A stretch of DNA of 64,000 nucleotides from Sinohyriopsis cumingii. Lineage: Eukaryota; Mollusca; Bivalvia; Unionida; Unionidae. Position numbers and translations under genes: made by a program. Location of the stretch: NCBI GenBank assembly GCA_028554795.2, contig CM068825.1, positions 95,290,951 to 95,354,950 on the forward strand. The letters are read 5' to 3'. The notes beneath the pieces are model-generated. The model saw nothing but the letters and a program-made list of their open reading frames with translations. It ran no database searches and was not told the DNA's origin. Numbering within the stretch: the stretch's first letter is position 1; the number at the start of each line of letters is the position of its first letter. Shown piece after piece: positions 1 through 11,535 of the stretch.

Positions 1-499
1 CACAATGACCACCCAGAGTTTTCCATTCAAGTTGGAGGGCGAGTTGGCAAAGTAGGAAGGAGGTTTGAGAGACCTCCCCCAACAGAGATACCAGTTTTTT
101 AAAGTAACCGGGTGTAAAGTAAAAGTAGCCAGGTATATAATCCAGCTTCCTGCTGAGAAGGAAAGCCCTGCCACTGCTAAATTTCAGTGACACACATTAC
201 AAATACATTATACTTTGATTGATTGACTGACTGTTTAAGTGCACATCAACATATAAAAGGTTATATTGTGCCAAAGATGGCACCTTTCTCTGAGCACCAT
301 GGCTGACAAATCAGTCTTGTCTGTGAACAGAACCTTTTATCAGATCCACGATTTCATAATGTGGCAGGAGATGACGGTTCATGCCATATTTCTAGCTTAT
401 AATGAACAACAAAGATCAAGATATGGTGATGCATTAACCTGATGAGATCCGGGTCTTGCAGTTGGGTATGTGTTATATAATGTGGGTAAATACAGCATA
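1..499. other. No gene seen
   Basis: AT-rich sequence with no open frame that looks coding and no repeat I recognise. It is probably intron or intergenic DNA. Confidence 0.5.
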
Positions 500-776
500 T
501 CACATAACTTGACCAATTCCATTTGGAAAATATGGTACTAGAACATGTTATTTGACTATAACTCAATCTGCTAAACATAGTTTATCATGATTTGACTAAT
601 TCAATTTGGAACATTGGTGTATCATGTTATCTAACTAATTCAATTTGCTAAATATGGTATATCAAATGATTCTGACTAACTCAATTTAGTAAACAGTGTA
701 GGTATATCATATGATTTAACTAATTCAACTTGGAAAATGTGGTATATCATTTGACTTGACCAACTCAGTTTGGTAA
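500..776. repeat. Degenerate 40-bp tandem repeat, about 7 units
   Basis: A motif of the form TTTGACTAATTCAATTTGG followed by an AATATGGTATATCAT-like stretch recurs about seven times. The CAATT cores fall near 514, 564, 602, 641, 682, 726 and 766, so spacing is mostly 38-44 bases. The units differ by several substitutions and small indels, so the array is old. Open frames on either strand across it are by-products of the repeat. Confidence 0.75.
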
Positions 777-1414
777 CTGAGATAAAAAAAGAGATCATGT
801 ATTTGACACATTTTAGCATGAAGGAATGAAAATAAATTTTGAACGTTCTACCTTTCATGAATTATATCAATTCCAAAGAAAAATGTTAAGGACCATATGA
901 GACTGACCAAGAAAATAAATCAGATTTATGACTTTAAATTTTCAATCATCTCAAAAAGGAAATGAAAAATCTTTAAAGGAATAACTAAAAATACAGGATA
1001 GGTTAGAAAGGAAATGAGAAAATGTTCCAATTCTTGTATGTATGGATTTTTTAAAAGGCAACAGGGAAATGGATGGGCAGCGGAAGTAATATTGTTTTTT
1101 ATTTGTATGATGACATTTGTTAATATTACCACCCTTCACAAGAAAGATTGCAAATACATAGTCAGGCAATTTTCTATTCAACTGATCATTTTATCATGGA
1201 TTTGAATGATACTACTTGTACAATGCACAAAGTGGTACCATTACTGTCTTCTGTGCAACAAAGCATATATGCAATTTCCCTGACTGTTGCATTTAAATTG
1301 TCATGTTAAAGCATGAAAGGAAGGTAATTAACTACATAAACTTAAAGCTATCAACAAGACTGGATTAAATACTTTGTCATTTCAACTCAATTTGTTTTAC
1401 TTAAATTTGGTTCT
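777..1414. other. No gene seen
   Basis: AT-rich. Short open frames on both strands overlap each other and resemble nothing known to me. No repeat family of this window is visible here. Confidence 0.5.
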
Positions 1415-1880
1415 TGGCTAATAAGAACTATGTGTGTGTGTGTGTGTGTGTGTGAATTTGATTTTTAATGCAGCTTTAAAAAAAAATTCAGTCATATCGC
1501 TATGATGTCTGGAGTGTGGCAGTTAACAGTAATGTCTAGCACTGGGGCATCAAGCTGCAGGCATGTAACATCATATCCCACCCAGTAACATTATCCTTAC
1601 ACCAGGCCAACCAGTCCTAACACTAATCTCTTATTCCTGAGTGCCTAGCGAGGGGCAAAAGGTCTACATCCAGAAAATCCAATACCTGATACAGCTCATA
1701 AACATTTAAAGAGCATACAAAGGTAAAGACATTCTTTACATATGTACAAAACAGGCACACACATTATCGTGACTCCAGGTCCACCAGTCCTAACACTAAC
1801 CTCTTAATGCTGAGTGCCTAGCGAAGCAGCTGTTAGTTCTATTTTTAAAAATAAGTCTTTGGTATGGCTAATAAGAACTA
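1415..1880 (-). mobile_element. SINE-2 long (dimeric) variant with 16-bp target duplication
   Basis: An inserted element at 1431-1864 is bounded by the perfect 16-base direct repeat TGGCTAATAAGAACTA (1415-1430 and 1865-1880). On the minus strand it ends in a (CA)n tail, seen here as (TG)n at 1431-1453. It contains the SINE-2 body with the diagnostic TGCCCCAGTGCTAGACAT motif. Part of the body (TTAGTGTTAGGACTGGT and neighbours) occurs twice, near 1600-1650 and 1770-1825, separated by about 100 unrelated bases. The tRNA-like head found in the copies at 22 kb and 28 kb is missing. The duplication shows that the whole composite was inserted as one unit. Confidence 0.85.
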
Positions 1881-2192
1881 ATAATAATTTAGGACACAAT
1901 TTTTGAGGGGTTTTCTTGCAATGTTATGACGCAGCCATTATGGTACATCCCACAGTATAATGCACCTTCACTTACAACACAGGTCACTGTTATGGCTCAC
2001 ATGAAGTGGTAAACACAGGAATAGTGAATGTGCATGTTTGTATCTATCCACGTGTCTGTGTGTATGCAAGCTTTTGGCATTCATCCCTCTATATTTTCAC
2101 TGAGATGTATTTTTTTACTACAGAAAACTTCAATAATCTGGTCCTTCCAACAAAAAAATAAGGACATAACACACTGGATGTTTGTATACTGA
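1881..2192. other. No gene seen
   Basis: AT-rich spacer between a SINE and a MITE. Nothing recognisable. Confidence 0.5.
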
Positions 2193-2816
2193 TTAACACA
2201 TTAACTCCTGGTGACGAGTTTACGTGGCAGGAGGTAGTAGCCTACTGCCAAGCTCTGTAACATCAAGGTCATGTATGATACACTAAAATGGGTGGTATTA
2301 TAGAAAGGTAGACAGATGTAGCTCTACAATGATACAAAATAATCTGGATGTTCTAGTTGCACTACAAAATACAGTGGGAAAAACCTTATTGTTTGGACCC
2401 GATTTTTTGCACCCAAAATTTGCCCGTGGTCGGAATCCAATTTTGTGTCTGGATTTTAGACTTTTTGGTCTCAGATCTAAGGCAGACTGGTCTGAACTGC
2501 AAAAAGACAGATGAACTTTGCAAAAACTAGGATAAGATGGGCATTTGGTATAAAGAGTGGTCTTGATACGAAAATAATGGGTCTGTTAAGCAAAAAAACT
2601 AAAAAGACAAAGAACTCCAACTTTTACCCATCTATTCATGTGCAAGCCAAATAGCCAATGAAAAACGATGTTTCTAACACAACTAGGCATTATGTTATTG
2701 GAGAATCACCTGGAAGTTGATTTATTAGGATTTATTCCAAAATAGTTTTCAAAATGTGTTTCCTACTCGAGTTTCTGGCAAAAACGACAAAAACCTCCAG
2801 GGGTTAAATGTGTTAA
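2193..2816 (+). mobile_element. TTAA-flanked MITE, copy 1 (piggyBac-like, non-autonomous)
   Basis: A 624-base element counting the TTAA on both sides. The ends are inverted: the left starts CACATTAACTCCTGG and the right ends CCAGGGGTTAAATGTG, giving about 15 bp of terminal inverted repeat. The interior is shared with copies near 5.5, 9.1, 38.1 and 49.3 kb; a shared marker is GGTCTCAGATCTAAGGCAGA. TTAA target duplication is typical of the piggyBac superfamily. No transposase is present, so it would have to be moved in trans. A 61-residue open frame inside is not conserved in sequence between copies and is not called as a gene. Confidence 0.88.
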
Positions 2817-3329
2817 GCTGAATGCATACAAAAAATTCTGACTGGCCTTGTCAACTTGACATCTGATCCACAGACCAAAAGGTCACTTGCATTCTTCAAT
2901 ATCCTACTTATGAAATGAAGTAAAATGGATGAAATGCCACTGATGAGGGTAAAATCTGAAGCCTTTATTAAATCAATTTTGTTGTGTTTAACTGACAACT
3001 CAGTATAATTACTTCTGTATCTGAAACTGAAAATGTTATCAATGGGTGTATATCCTGTACATGGACAAGTAAATAGTGGACCAGTCACATCTTGCATCAT
3101 CTGTATCAACATTTAAAATCTTGATTATCATATGTGAAGAATAAATCTCCAATCAATATATACGGGAAAATGGAATAATATGGCAGTTTGAAAGATGTCT
3201 TAAAAAAAATGAGTACTGTGAAAGGTATATTATATAAACACCCCATGTTTAATAGTTCTCAATATAAGCACAAATATAGTATGGTCAACTGTGGACCTAA
3301 AATGTATTAAACAAAAAGTCAAAAATGGA
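2817..3329. other. No gene seen
   Basis: AT-rich spacer. The 99-residue minus-strand open frame at 2813-3112 starts inside the MITE end and shows no domain I recognise. Confidence 0.45.
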
Positions 3330-3623
3330 CATTTGAGTGCATAAACCATTTTTCATTTTATTCAGCTACAGTTACATTGACCTTTGACCTTCAGACCCCA
3401 AATCAACAGGTTTCTACCTTACCCAAAGTGCAAGCCATGGATCCCCAAAATTTACTCCAGGTCTGTGCTGTAGAACTAAAGTCTCTCTGCAGAAACCATT
3501 TTATTTCTTTCTATCTCAGAGACATTAACTTCTGACCTCTTGGTCCTAAAAATAATGGGCTTCTGCATTACCCCAAGTGATAGCCATACACACAATTTGG
3601 TCCAAGTCAGTTATGTAGAACTG

Positions 3624-3780
3624 TGAGCCACAGTGGCTCAGCTGGTGGAGCACTGAACTTGTAAACCAAGGGTCACACACTCAATACAAGCCCAGAACAA
3701 CCTGGGTTGCTTGCCTTATTGCATCCTTGAAAAAGGTATGTACTTAACCCTTATTTCCTTGGCATGATATATCCAATAAT
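3624..3780 (+). mobile_element. SINE-3 copy (tRNA-headed)
   Basis: The head holds a good polymerase III A box (TGGCTCAGCTGGTGGAGC). The B box, GGGTCACACACTCAATA, is degenerate. The body has the family's CATCCTTGAAAAAGGTA..ACTTAACCC..ATTTCCTTGGCATGATAT blocks, related to the GTGTCCTTGGGAAAGGCAC core of other copies. It interrupts the 150-bp array. No clear target duplication is visible, and both edges are approximate. Confidence 0.65.
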
Positions 3781-3979
3781 GTGTACCTTACACCCAGAAA
3801 TCACCCAGCCATCTTGAATGGATACCATGTTTCTTCTGTCACAATGAACTTGACTTTTGATATTTTACCTGAAATCAACAGGCTTCTTTCTTATCCCAAA
3901 AGCAAGCCATCTTCAAAGTTGGGTCCAGGTCTGCTATGCAGAACCAATGCTATTTTGTGGAAACAAATGTTCTTTTTTC

Positions 3980-4247
3980 AGTCAATGACCAGGGCCCCCA
4001 GTGACTGAGTGGTCTAAAGTGCTCACAGTTATGGATCACTGCCATCTCACCTCTGTCTGCGTGGGTTTGAGTCTCGGGCCAGGCCAATGTGTGTATAAGA
4101 GAAAGCTTGCCAGTAGCTTCTCGTGGGTCATTGGTTCTTTCTGGGGTTTTCCCCAAGTTCTTCCTCCACCATTTATACTGATCGCCATGTACAGCCTATC
4201 TTGTGCTGAAAAATGGCGTTAAACTCTACAACAACAAGTCAATGACC
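3980..4247 (+). mobile_element. SINE-1 copy with 11-bp target duplication
   Basis: The element at 3991-4236 is flanked by the perfect direct repeat AGTCAATGACC (3980-3990 and 4237-4247). The 5' head is tRNA-like with A box TGACTGAGTGGTCTAAAGTGC and B box GGGTTTGAGTCTC, close to leucine/serine-type tRNAs. The middle has the conserved TAGCTTCTCGTGGGTCATTGG and TTCTTCCTCCACCATTTATA blocks. The tail runs GAAAAATGGCGTTAAACTC then (CAA)n. The conserved middle and tail resemble META-domain SINEs of bivalves as I remember them. Confidence 0.88.
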
Positions 4248-4385
4248 TTGACCTATGACATTTTGACCCCAAACTCAATGGGATTTGTTTCCTTACAATT
4301 GAAGCAAGTTATTTGCAAAGGTATTTGTAACCAATTGTGAAGAACCTGTTATTTTGCAGAACTAAAATTGGGAACAGATGGACAA

Positions 4386-5534
4386 ACTTTATAAGATGAG
4401 ATCATGTGTATAAAAAAAATGAGTGCACCTGAAAAATCTTTAATCCTAAGTTCACATTACACCCACCCACCCATCTGATGACTGCTGATAGGTATCTTTG
4501 TCCATTAAAAATGTAAAATACCGAGGATGACTTTACTGTTTATCGTGTCAAGACAAGTGGTCACAAGTGTGTCACTATACCATCATGAAGAGTGTTAGTA
4601 AGTGTGATGCATTTTGTTCCCCTGTAAAAGGAAGTCCTGTAACTGAGATAAACCTATACGACATACTTATCTGCATATCTCATTACATTGTATGGGTTTG
4701 GCCTTCCTGAATTCTGAATGCTTCCTTTTATAAAATTCACATGAGAACCATCACGCTCTAAAAAAAATGTTACAAAAATGGTCAAGAGGTACCCTGTTAC
4801 CTATATCCTTTCTTTCTTACTCTATATGGATCACTCATCCTTCATTGAAATTCAATTTACCCCTTGCAGTAATAATTTATACCCATCTCCTTGATTGACA
4901 ATCAATCTTTTGATCCTCAAAGTAGAAGACATACCAGTAAATACCTCTGAAAATACTTTTATCTGACAGGTTACTAGAAATAAGAGGACCGGTAATTCCA
5001 GAAGTCACAAGAACTTGAACCTTTCTCAGTGCCTGTCAAATAGTCCGAGATGATTTTAATCCAACTGTCAGATTAAGATTTAGATCTCTAGATCAAGGTT
5101 TAAAGTAAACATAATTTTACCCCCTAGAATTTTCACTAATTAAGTGAGGTTTTGTGTATCTTTACTGTGTACTGCTTTGAAGATTTAAGCTTCACTCAAA
5201 GTAAGCCTTTAGATAAGGTACAACCCCCCCGACCCAGTTGTAAAATGTGCAAACATTTTCTATGTTTGTAACATAACAAATGTTTATAGCACTGCAAAGA
5301 AGTCATGTACATGCTATACACCTCTGCAGTCCCAGTCTCAATTCCCTTCTCCAGCATGTAAAAGTAGATAATCCCTGTTACAAGATTAGTGATTTCCAAC
5401 GATATCAAAAGGCCATTTTGTGCAGCTGTCTGAGAATGGGAGATAAATTGTCAGTACATTTACTACAAAGGCAGCTAAAATAAAGTTTAACATTTTTGTC
5501 GGTATCCAAAGAAATTTTCATCTAATTTTTATCA
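4386..5534. other. No gene seen
   Basis: AT-rich. No coding-like open frame and no family member recognised. Short overlapping frames at 5196-5483 on both strands lack any recognisable domain. Confidence 0.45.
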
Positions 5535-6158
5535 TTAACACATTAACCCCTGGAGGTTTTTGCCATTTTTGCCTGAAAATCAAGTAGGAAACACATTTTA
5601 AAAGCTATTTCTGAATAGACTCGAAAACACCAAATCCCCAGTCATCTTTCAATAACATACTGCCTAGTTGTGTTAGAAACATCATTTTTCGTTGGCTATT
5701 TGACTCGCACATGTGCAGAAGGGTAAAAGTTGGACTTCTTTTTGTTTTTTCTTTTTTGCTAAACGGAGCCATTATTTTTGTATGGAGACCATTCTTTATT
5801 CCAAATGTCCATCTTATCCTACTTTTTGCAAAGGCTCATCTGTCTGTTTGCAGCTCATACCAGTTTGCCTTAGATCTGAGACCAAAAAGTCTAAAATCCA
5901 GACACAAAATGGGATTCCAACCACGAGCGAATTTTGCATTAAAAAAAGTCGGGTCCAAAAAATGAGGTTTTTCTATCTGTATTTTGTAGTGCAACTAGAT
6001 ATTCCAGATTATTTGGTATCATTGTAGAGCTACATCTGTCTACCTTTATATAATACCACCCACTTTAGTGTATCATGCATGACCATGACGCTACAGAGCT
6101 CGGCAGTAGGCTACTACCTCCTGCCCCGTAAAGTCGTCACTAGGGGTTAATGTGTTAA
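5535..6158 (-). mobile_element. TTAA-flanked MITE, copy 2
   Basis: Same 624-base length as copy 1 but in the opposite orientation, with TTAA at 5535-5538 and 6155-6158. The left end reads CACATTAACCCCTGGAGG and the right end GGGGTTAATGTG. The overlapping 84- and 104-residue plus-strand frames inside (5711-6027) come from element sequence and show no transposase motif. Confidence 0.9.
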
Positions 6159-6868
6159 AATGTCTGCTTCACCGAACTTACAAGCTACATGGTCAATGAT
6201 AAAACTGATATATACCAAGCCAACCCTGACACACCTCAATGGATGTTTGCATTGTGAGATAGGTATTCATTTTCAATGCTCATCTCCAATTTCAAATTCC
6301 TGTCAAATTAGTTTTGTGATTGATTTACTGATACCTATCATTATAGCTCTGTGTGATAGGATAAGTAGTACACTTTGATAAGAAAATGTCACTGATTGAG
6401 CTCTTTGCCTGGATGCTCCCATAAGCTAACAGGCTTTGTCTAGCTATCACCCTCTATCCTGAGCCCAGGATAAACTGCAAAACTTTTATGAAGTTACATA
6501 CATTGTATTAACAAAATTATACATGCTATTGTATCACAAACATATTTTGTATATTTGTTAACAATAAATAATACTACCATTTACAGCACATTATACATGG
6601 TAAATAGTAGTATTGTATTTCTTTTATGTTCATATAGCAGGTACAAAAAGAGGTAGTTCCTGTTTAACCCATGTCTTAAGTCACTGATATTAATGTTTCC
6701 TGTAACAAGCCCTGGAATTTACAAATCAACATGCACAAGGTCAAAATCAGCTTGAAATGGTTAATATTCTGTTCATAATGCTTTATATTCTGCAAGTTTT
6801 ATACTGTACAATCTAGCCACATCACATATATCTGCACCCGTATTTTGTGTTTATATGTACCATCTTCT
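6159..6868. other. No gene seen
   Basis: AT-rich spacer between a MITE and a minisatellite. Nothing recognisable. Confidence 0.45.
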
Positions 6869-7085
6869 TCTATTATACAACTGGCCAGTTTCTTTCATCT
6901 AGCGTGTCATTTCTATTATACAACTGGCCAGTTTCTTTCATCTAACGTGTCATTTCTATCATACAACTGGCCAGTTTCTTTCATCTAGCGTGTCATTTCT
7001 ATTATACAACTGGCCAGTTTCTTTCATCTAGCGTGTCATTTCTATTATACAACTGGCCAGTTTCTTTCATCCAGCGTGTCATTTC
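6869..7085. repeat. 43-bp minisatellite, 5 units
   Basis: Five nearly perfect copies of a 43-base unit. The CTGGCC core falls at 6881, 6924, 6967, 7010 and 7053, exactly 43 apart. Only single-base differences are visible, such as TAACGTG for TAGCGTG and ATCATAC for ATTATAC. This homogeneity suggests recent expansion, so length may vary between individuals. The CAACTGGCCAGTTTC stretch contains the palindrome AACTGGCCAGTT. Confidence 0.93.
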
Positions 7086-8939
7086 CATCTTGTAGTCAAT
7101 ATCATGGCCAGACTTGCATTTTCTTGCTCGGATGTGATGATGTGACTGTTTACTATTTAGAAGTTTTGACAAATAAGGAATATATTTTTATTTATCAATT
7201 ACATTTTAATCATAATGTATGCAATGTATCTGGGATTCATACTTAAAGGTCATAACCAAGTTTCAGTCAGTTTGTGATCATGCTTCTCTAAACAATTGCC
7301 TTGTCCAAGATTGTTTTGATGCTGTGTCCCCATTTTAAGGTGAGTAGTTGTCAGTTATTAGCAACATAAAATGTGAAATTTCTTCAACTATTGTGTTTGG
7401 AAATAAAAGGCTCCAATCTCTAACAATTAACCACCAGGAGGATTTCATTCAAAGTGAAATCAATGTGCCAAAAATGGAGTATCCACAAGTGGTGTTTAAT
7501 ATTGGTTATTTATGTGCTAATTACAGGAGACTGACAAATACTTACTGCTTGTCAAACAATTAAATGGAAACAAATAAGTGTTCTCAATCTTAAAAGTTGA
7601 CTTGTCAAACATTTTATGCATGTTACTGATTTTAAGGTAATTACATGATAACTGTTAAGTAAATGGATAAATCAAACTAAGTGTTCAAAACTCCTTCAGT
7701 TTGTGAGTATAAATAGTCAAGCTTTCATTACTGTTCATGTAGCTGAGGAGATGAGAATGATATCTCAGCATAACAAAGAAACTTAATAACGGTTCAGGCT
7801 CTAATGAACCCATTTTTAAGAAAAATAACCAGCATGATGCTATTGTCAGATCATCATGGATTAACGAGTATCCCTGACTAGAACATTACTATTGGTTGCT
7901 TTATTCTTCAGTTCAAGGTCTTTTACCTAAACATCACACATGCCAACCCCATGAGGTATCAGCATAATTTTTCCTAATATAAGGGGCAAAAAAGCACAAT
8001 CTGAGCACAAAAACTGTGATCTATATATCACTAGTACCAATATTAGAAACCCTACGCTGAGGTTACAACATCAATATTAAAAATGTATATATTTTTTTAA
8101 TTACTAGTAACCTGGATCTAAAGTCAAAATATTTGCAAAATAATTGGCAAATTCCATGTGGATCAGAACCAGAATACCAAAAAAAAAAAATATTGAAAAT
8201 TTATTGATATTCAATACTCACTTGAACTAGTCTAAATGTCCAACTTTTGCTGTAGCATCACGAGGTTGACAAATTCTGCATGACAAAGTCCTCAAACTGA
8301 GTGATGCAACACTCATATTTTTTGTTTACAAATTTTTAAAGTGGTGTTGATTTGTCCTTTCTCTGATCAAACATGTTTTAATGTTTAAAAAGACCAATCT
8401 GCTCTAAGATGTTTCATCCACAAGTCAAACAATAAAAACCTGTTCACTTAATACCTGGTGCCATTTTCTTTATAAGTACAGACTGGTATGCTACCTAACT
8501 GAAACATCAATGAAATGAATCTTCAAGGCATAGTTTCAAATGAAAGAAACCCGTTTACTTGGAAATGGGTCATTTACGGTTACTATAAATATAAAATTAG
8601 GAAATTACATGTAGGTCTAATCATGACAAATTAGCTCTTACGCTATCATCAAGCAGCAGTCTTTCTTTTTAGAATATTCTCAAATTTTTATGATGAACGA
8701 TTAAAAAGATGTTAATATAAAAGACAAACACAACTATTTCATGTACCAGAAAAGAGTAATCCATATGCATGGGTGCATAAGATGTAATTTGGTGAAAAAA
8801 GCATAATGATTACACCAAAAGCATTAATTGTTGTTATGGATGCATAATGGCTTCATTCTGATTTATGAACAACTAAACATCGTTAGATGTCTATTGTTGA
8901 AAACTTGTCAAAATAACTGCCCACTGACAAGGAATTTGT
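7086..8939. other. No gene seen
   Basis: About 1.85 kb of AT-rich sequence. I see no repeat family member and no convincing open frame. Confidence 0.45.
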
Positions 8940-9115
8940 GACAGCATTAAAGGCAGCCATGGCACCATTTTCATTTAGGACAATGCAGAAATCTTAAGAA
9001 GTCTTTTGGTGAAAACCCATGTCTATGTGGTCATTCATTCAGAAGAGTATTGATAAGATTTTCAATGTGGCTGCTGTGTCAGCCATATTGGACATCATAT
9101 CAGCAAAATTTTCAT
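8940..9115 (+). repeat. Start of a tandem-unit array (array H, left part)
   Basis: One to two units of the window-wide family: CACCATTTTCATTTAGGACA, then CTTAAGAAGTCTTTTGGTGAA, CATTCATTCAG, GATAAGATTTTCAA and CAGCCATATTGGACATCA. The array is broken at 9116 by TTAA MITE copy 3, resumes at 9734, is broken again by the LTR element at 9916, and ends after 13394. Confidence 0.8.
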
Positions 9116-9733
9116 TTAACACATTAACCCCTGATGACGAGTTTATGTGGCAGGAGGTAGTAGCCTACTGCCGAGCTCTGTAGCATCAAGGTCATGTATG
9201 ATACACTAATGTGGGTGGTATTATAGAAAGGTAGACAGATGTAGCTCTACAATGATACCAAATAATCTGAAGTTCTAGTTGCACTACAAAATACAGTGGG
9301 AAAAACCTCATTTTTTAGACCTGATTTTTTTCAACCCAAAATTTGCCTGTGGTCAGAATCCGATTTTGTGTCTGGATTTTAGACTTTTTGGTCTCAGATC
9401 CAAGGCAGACTGGTCTGAACTGCAAAAAGACAGATGAACCTTTGCAAAAACTAGGATAAGATGGGCATTTGGAATAAAAAGTGGTCTCAATACAAAGATA
9501 TTGGGTCCGTTAAGCAAAAAAAAAAAAAAGGAAATCCAACTTTTACCCTTCTGTTCTCATGCACGAGCCAAGTAGCCAATGAAAAATGATGCTTCTAACA
9601 CAACTAGGCATTATGTTATTGGAAAATCACCTGGAAGTTGATTTATTAGGATTTATTCGAAATAGCTTTCAAAATGTGTCCTACTCGAATTTCAGGCGAA
9701 AACAACAAAAACCTCCAGGGGTTAATGTTTTAA
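9116..9733 (+). mobile_element. TTAA-flanked MITE, copy 3, inserted in array H
   Basis: Same orientation as copy 1, with TTAA at 9116-9119 and 9730-9733. The inverted ends are CACATTAACCCCTGATG and CCAGGGGTTAATGTT. Removing the element with one TTAA rejoins TTTTCATTTAAGACAAAAT, which matches the unit consensus TTTTCATTTAGGACCAACT. The outer TTAA is therefore the true target duplication. Confidence 0.92.
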
Positions 9734-9915
9734 GACAAAATAGATATCGTAAAGTCTTCTGGTGAAAACCCTATGTCAATACGACTTTTCATTCAGCGGT
9801 AGCATTAAAAATTCAAGCTGACTGTTGTGGTGGTCATACTGGACATCAGATTCTGATTGGCATAATTTTCATATACAAAACAAAGTAGCCAACATAACAA
9901 GTCTTTTCATGAAAC
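9734..9915 (+). repeat. Array H, middle part
   Basis: The tandem unit continues (GTCTTCTGGTGAAAACCCTA, GGTGGTCATACTGGACATCA) and breaks in mid-unit at GTCTTTTCATGAAAC, where the LTR element is inserted. The unit resumes at 13390. Confidence 0.85.
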
Positions 9916-10746
9916 TGTAGTAGCGCCTTTCTGATGTCACTGCGCTATGGGGAATTAGTCACAAGCAAGAGGGTTTCTTCTTTTTCTACCTTTAATGATG
10001 TATGTTGCCCCTAGTTCTTCATGCTGACTCCCTGCACTATGTTTGACCTGGTTATTTAAACAATCCTAGCGGACTTCAGAGAAAACATTCCCTGAAGACC
10101 TATTCTAAACTAATATTCTGGTCTGATTGTGTTAGGTGCAGACCCTTTATCTAACTCTAATCTACATATCACAATGCACAGAATCTAAATTTTGTAATCC
10201 AAAATAAAGCCATATATGTACTCTCCATACACACTCTTTTTCCACTGATGCTGTGTGTTAGAATTTACAAAAATATTATTTTGAATATGAAATTACTTGT
10301 AAACTTTATCCTTTTGAGCAAATTACTTCAAAATTAAACTATAACTACTCAACTCTATTTTAAGCACTTTATACCTACTAAAAGAGATTCAAATTTCCCT
10401 TCAAATGGTCACTAATTTTAATGTTTAAGCATTATGGCAAACTTGCTATAATTGATTTTAATTAGCTTTACAAACACATCTTCCAACTGTTCTACTGACT
10501 CCTTTGTTTCAATTTCTCTGGACTGTAACTTGACACCATAGCATTTGAATAGCTGCTGGTAACCTAGTATTGACCCCAAATCTCTGCCTCTAAATCTGAC
10601 AGTGACTGTAGAGTTACTCTATCATAGACATACTGTTATTAAATTTATGTAGAGAATTTAGAAAATCTATACACAAATATATCTTTCCTTCTAAAACTAA
10701 TATAAATACCATAGCACCTGAAATAACTAAATTTAGCCCTATAATA
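9916..10746 (-). repeat. 3' LTR of the element
   Basis: Downstream LTR in minus-strand sense. Its minus-strand start TATTATAGGG follows the purine tract, and its end CTACTACA meets the host AAAC duplication. It matches the copy at 12559-13389 base for base in every stretch I compared. This implies recent insertion, or gene conversion or local duplication. Confidence 0.9.
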
Positions 10747-10767
10747 TGTCCCTCCGGCCCAGCAAAA
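10747..10767 (-). other. Polypurine tract candidate
   Basis: On the minus strand the sequence just before the 3' LTR reads GCTGGGCCGGAGGGACA. A purine-rich stretch directly abutting a 3' LTR is where plus-strand DNA synthesis is primed in LTR retroelements. The call rests on position and composition. Confidence 0.65.
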
Positions 10768-11535
10768 TTTGGTCCCCAAATTTTTATAACATACTATTGT
10801 TTTTGTCAAATTATTGAATAAATTGGATTTAGACATGTATTTCATAATGTTTTATGTGGCATCAGTGTTCACACACACTTCCTTGCACACTACAAACCTA
10901 CAAAATCTACTCCCTAAATAGAATTTACATTCCATAGTGCAGGGTATTAAGGTACAAAAATATTGCGATTTATTACAATCTTTTCAATTAGAAACAGAAA
11001 TAACTTTATAATCCCAAGAGGTCTTATGGATGCTAATTTTAGGTAAATATCTTGATACATGTATATGTAAAATAATTTCAAACACTTAATTATTAATCAC
11101 ACTAATAATTTATATATCATCTTTGTCTACCAAAAGTCACATGAACAACAGTTCCATAAATGTCTGACTTCTCACCAATCTACAGTACTTTGTATAATGT
11201 TCCATGAATGTCACTTCGCTTTGAATGTAATCTGCAGGTATCACAAGGATTTCAAGATTTTCTTGAACTGAATAAGAACTGGCACTAACATTGTGCCATA
11301 GACTGCTTTTAAAATTACAGTAGTTATTTGTTTGCAAAGAATAATCCATTTGGAATGTGCAACATAGCTGTCAATTGTCCAAGTGTGGGATTTATACATC
11401 TGTTCTGCTATACCATAGGAAGGAAGATGTGCAGGATAGATATGGAAGAAAAGGTTGATAGGAAAGTATAGCACAGCAAAACAAATATAATGAGTCCACC
11501 TTTAAGAACTAATTGATCAAGTCCCTTTGGAATCT

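Larger units (their letters stand above)
3330..4385 (+). repeat. Array of about four 150-bp units ('TTGACCTTTGACC' family) carrying two SINEs
   Basis: A unit of about 150 bp recurs. It carries CAATGACCTTGACC-like, CCCCAAA..CAATAGG, CTTACCCCAAGTGCAAGCCAT-like and CTGTGCTGTAGAACTAAAG-like blocks. Unit starts lie near 3364, 3515, 3838 and 3980/4237, the last two displaced by SINE insertions at 3624-3780 and 3991-4236. The same family recurs at 17240-17770. Similar degenerate tandem blocks are common in mollusc introns (general knowledge, not checked here). Confidence 0.7.

Noticed and set aside
5711..6027. Overlapping plus-strand frames of 84 and 104 codons
   Set aside because: They lie inside TTAA MITE copy 2 in two frames. 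The matching region of other copies is broken by stops, and no transposase motif is present.
6869..7085. CRISPR-like array
   Set aside because: The 43-base units are contiguous with no variable spacers, and the window is eukaryotic. It is a minisatellite.
9116..9733. Inner TTAA of the MITE ends as the target duplication
   Set aside because: Excision at the inner TTAA would leave extra bases that do not fit the host repeat unit, whereas excision at the outer TTAA restores it.
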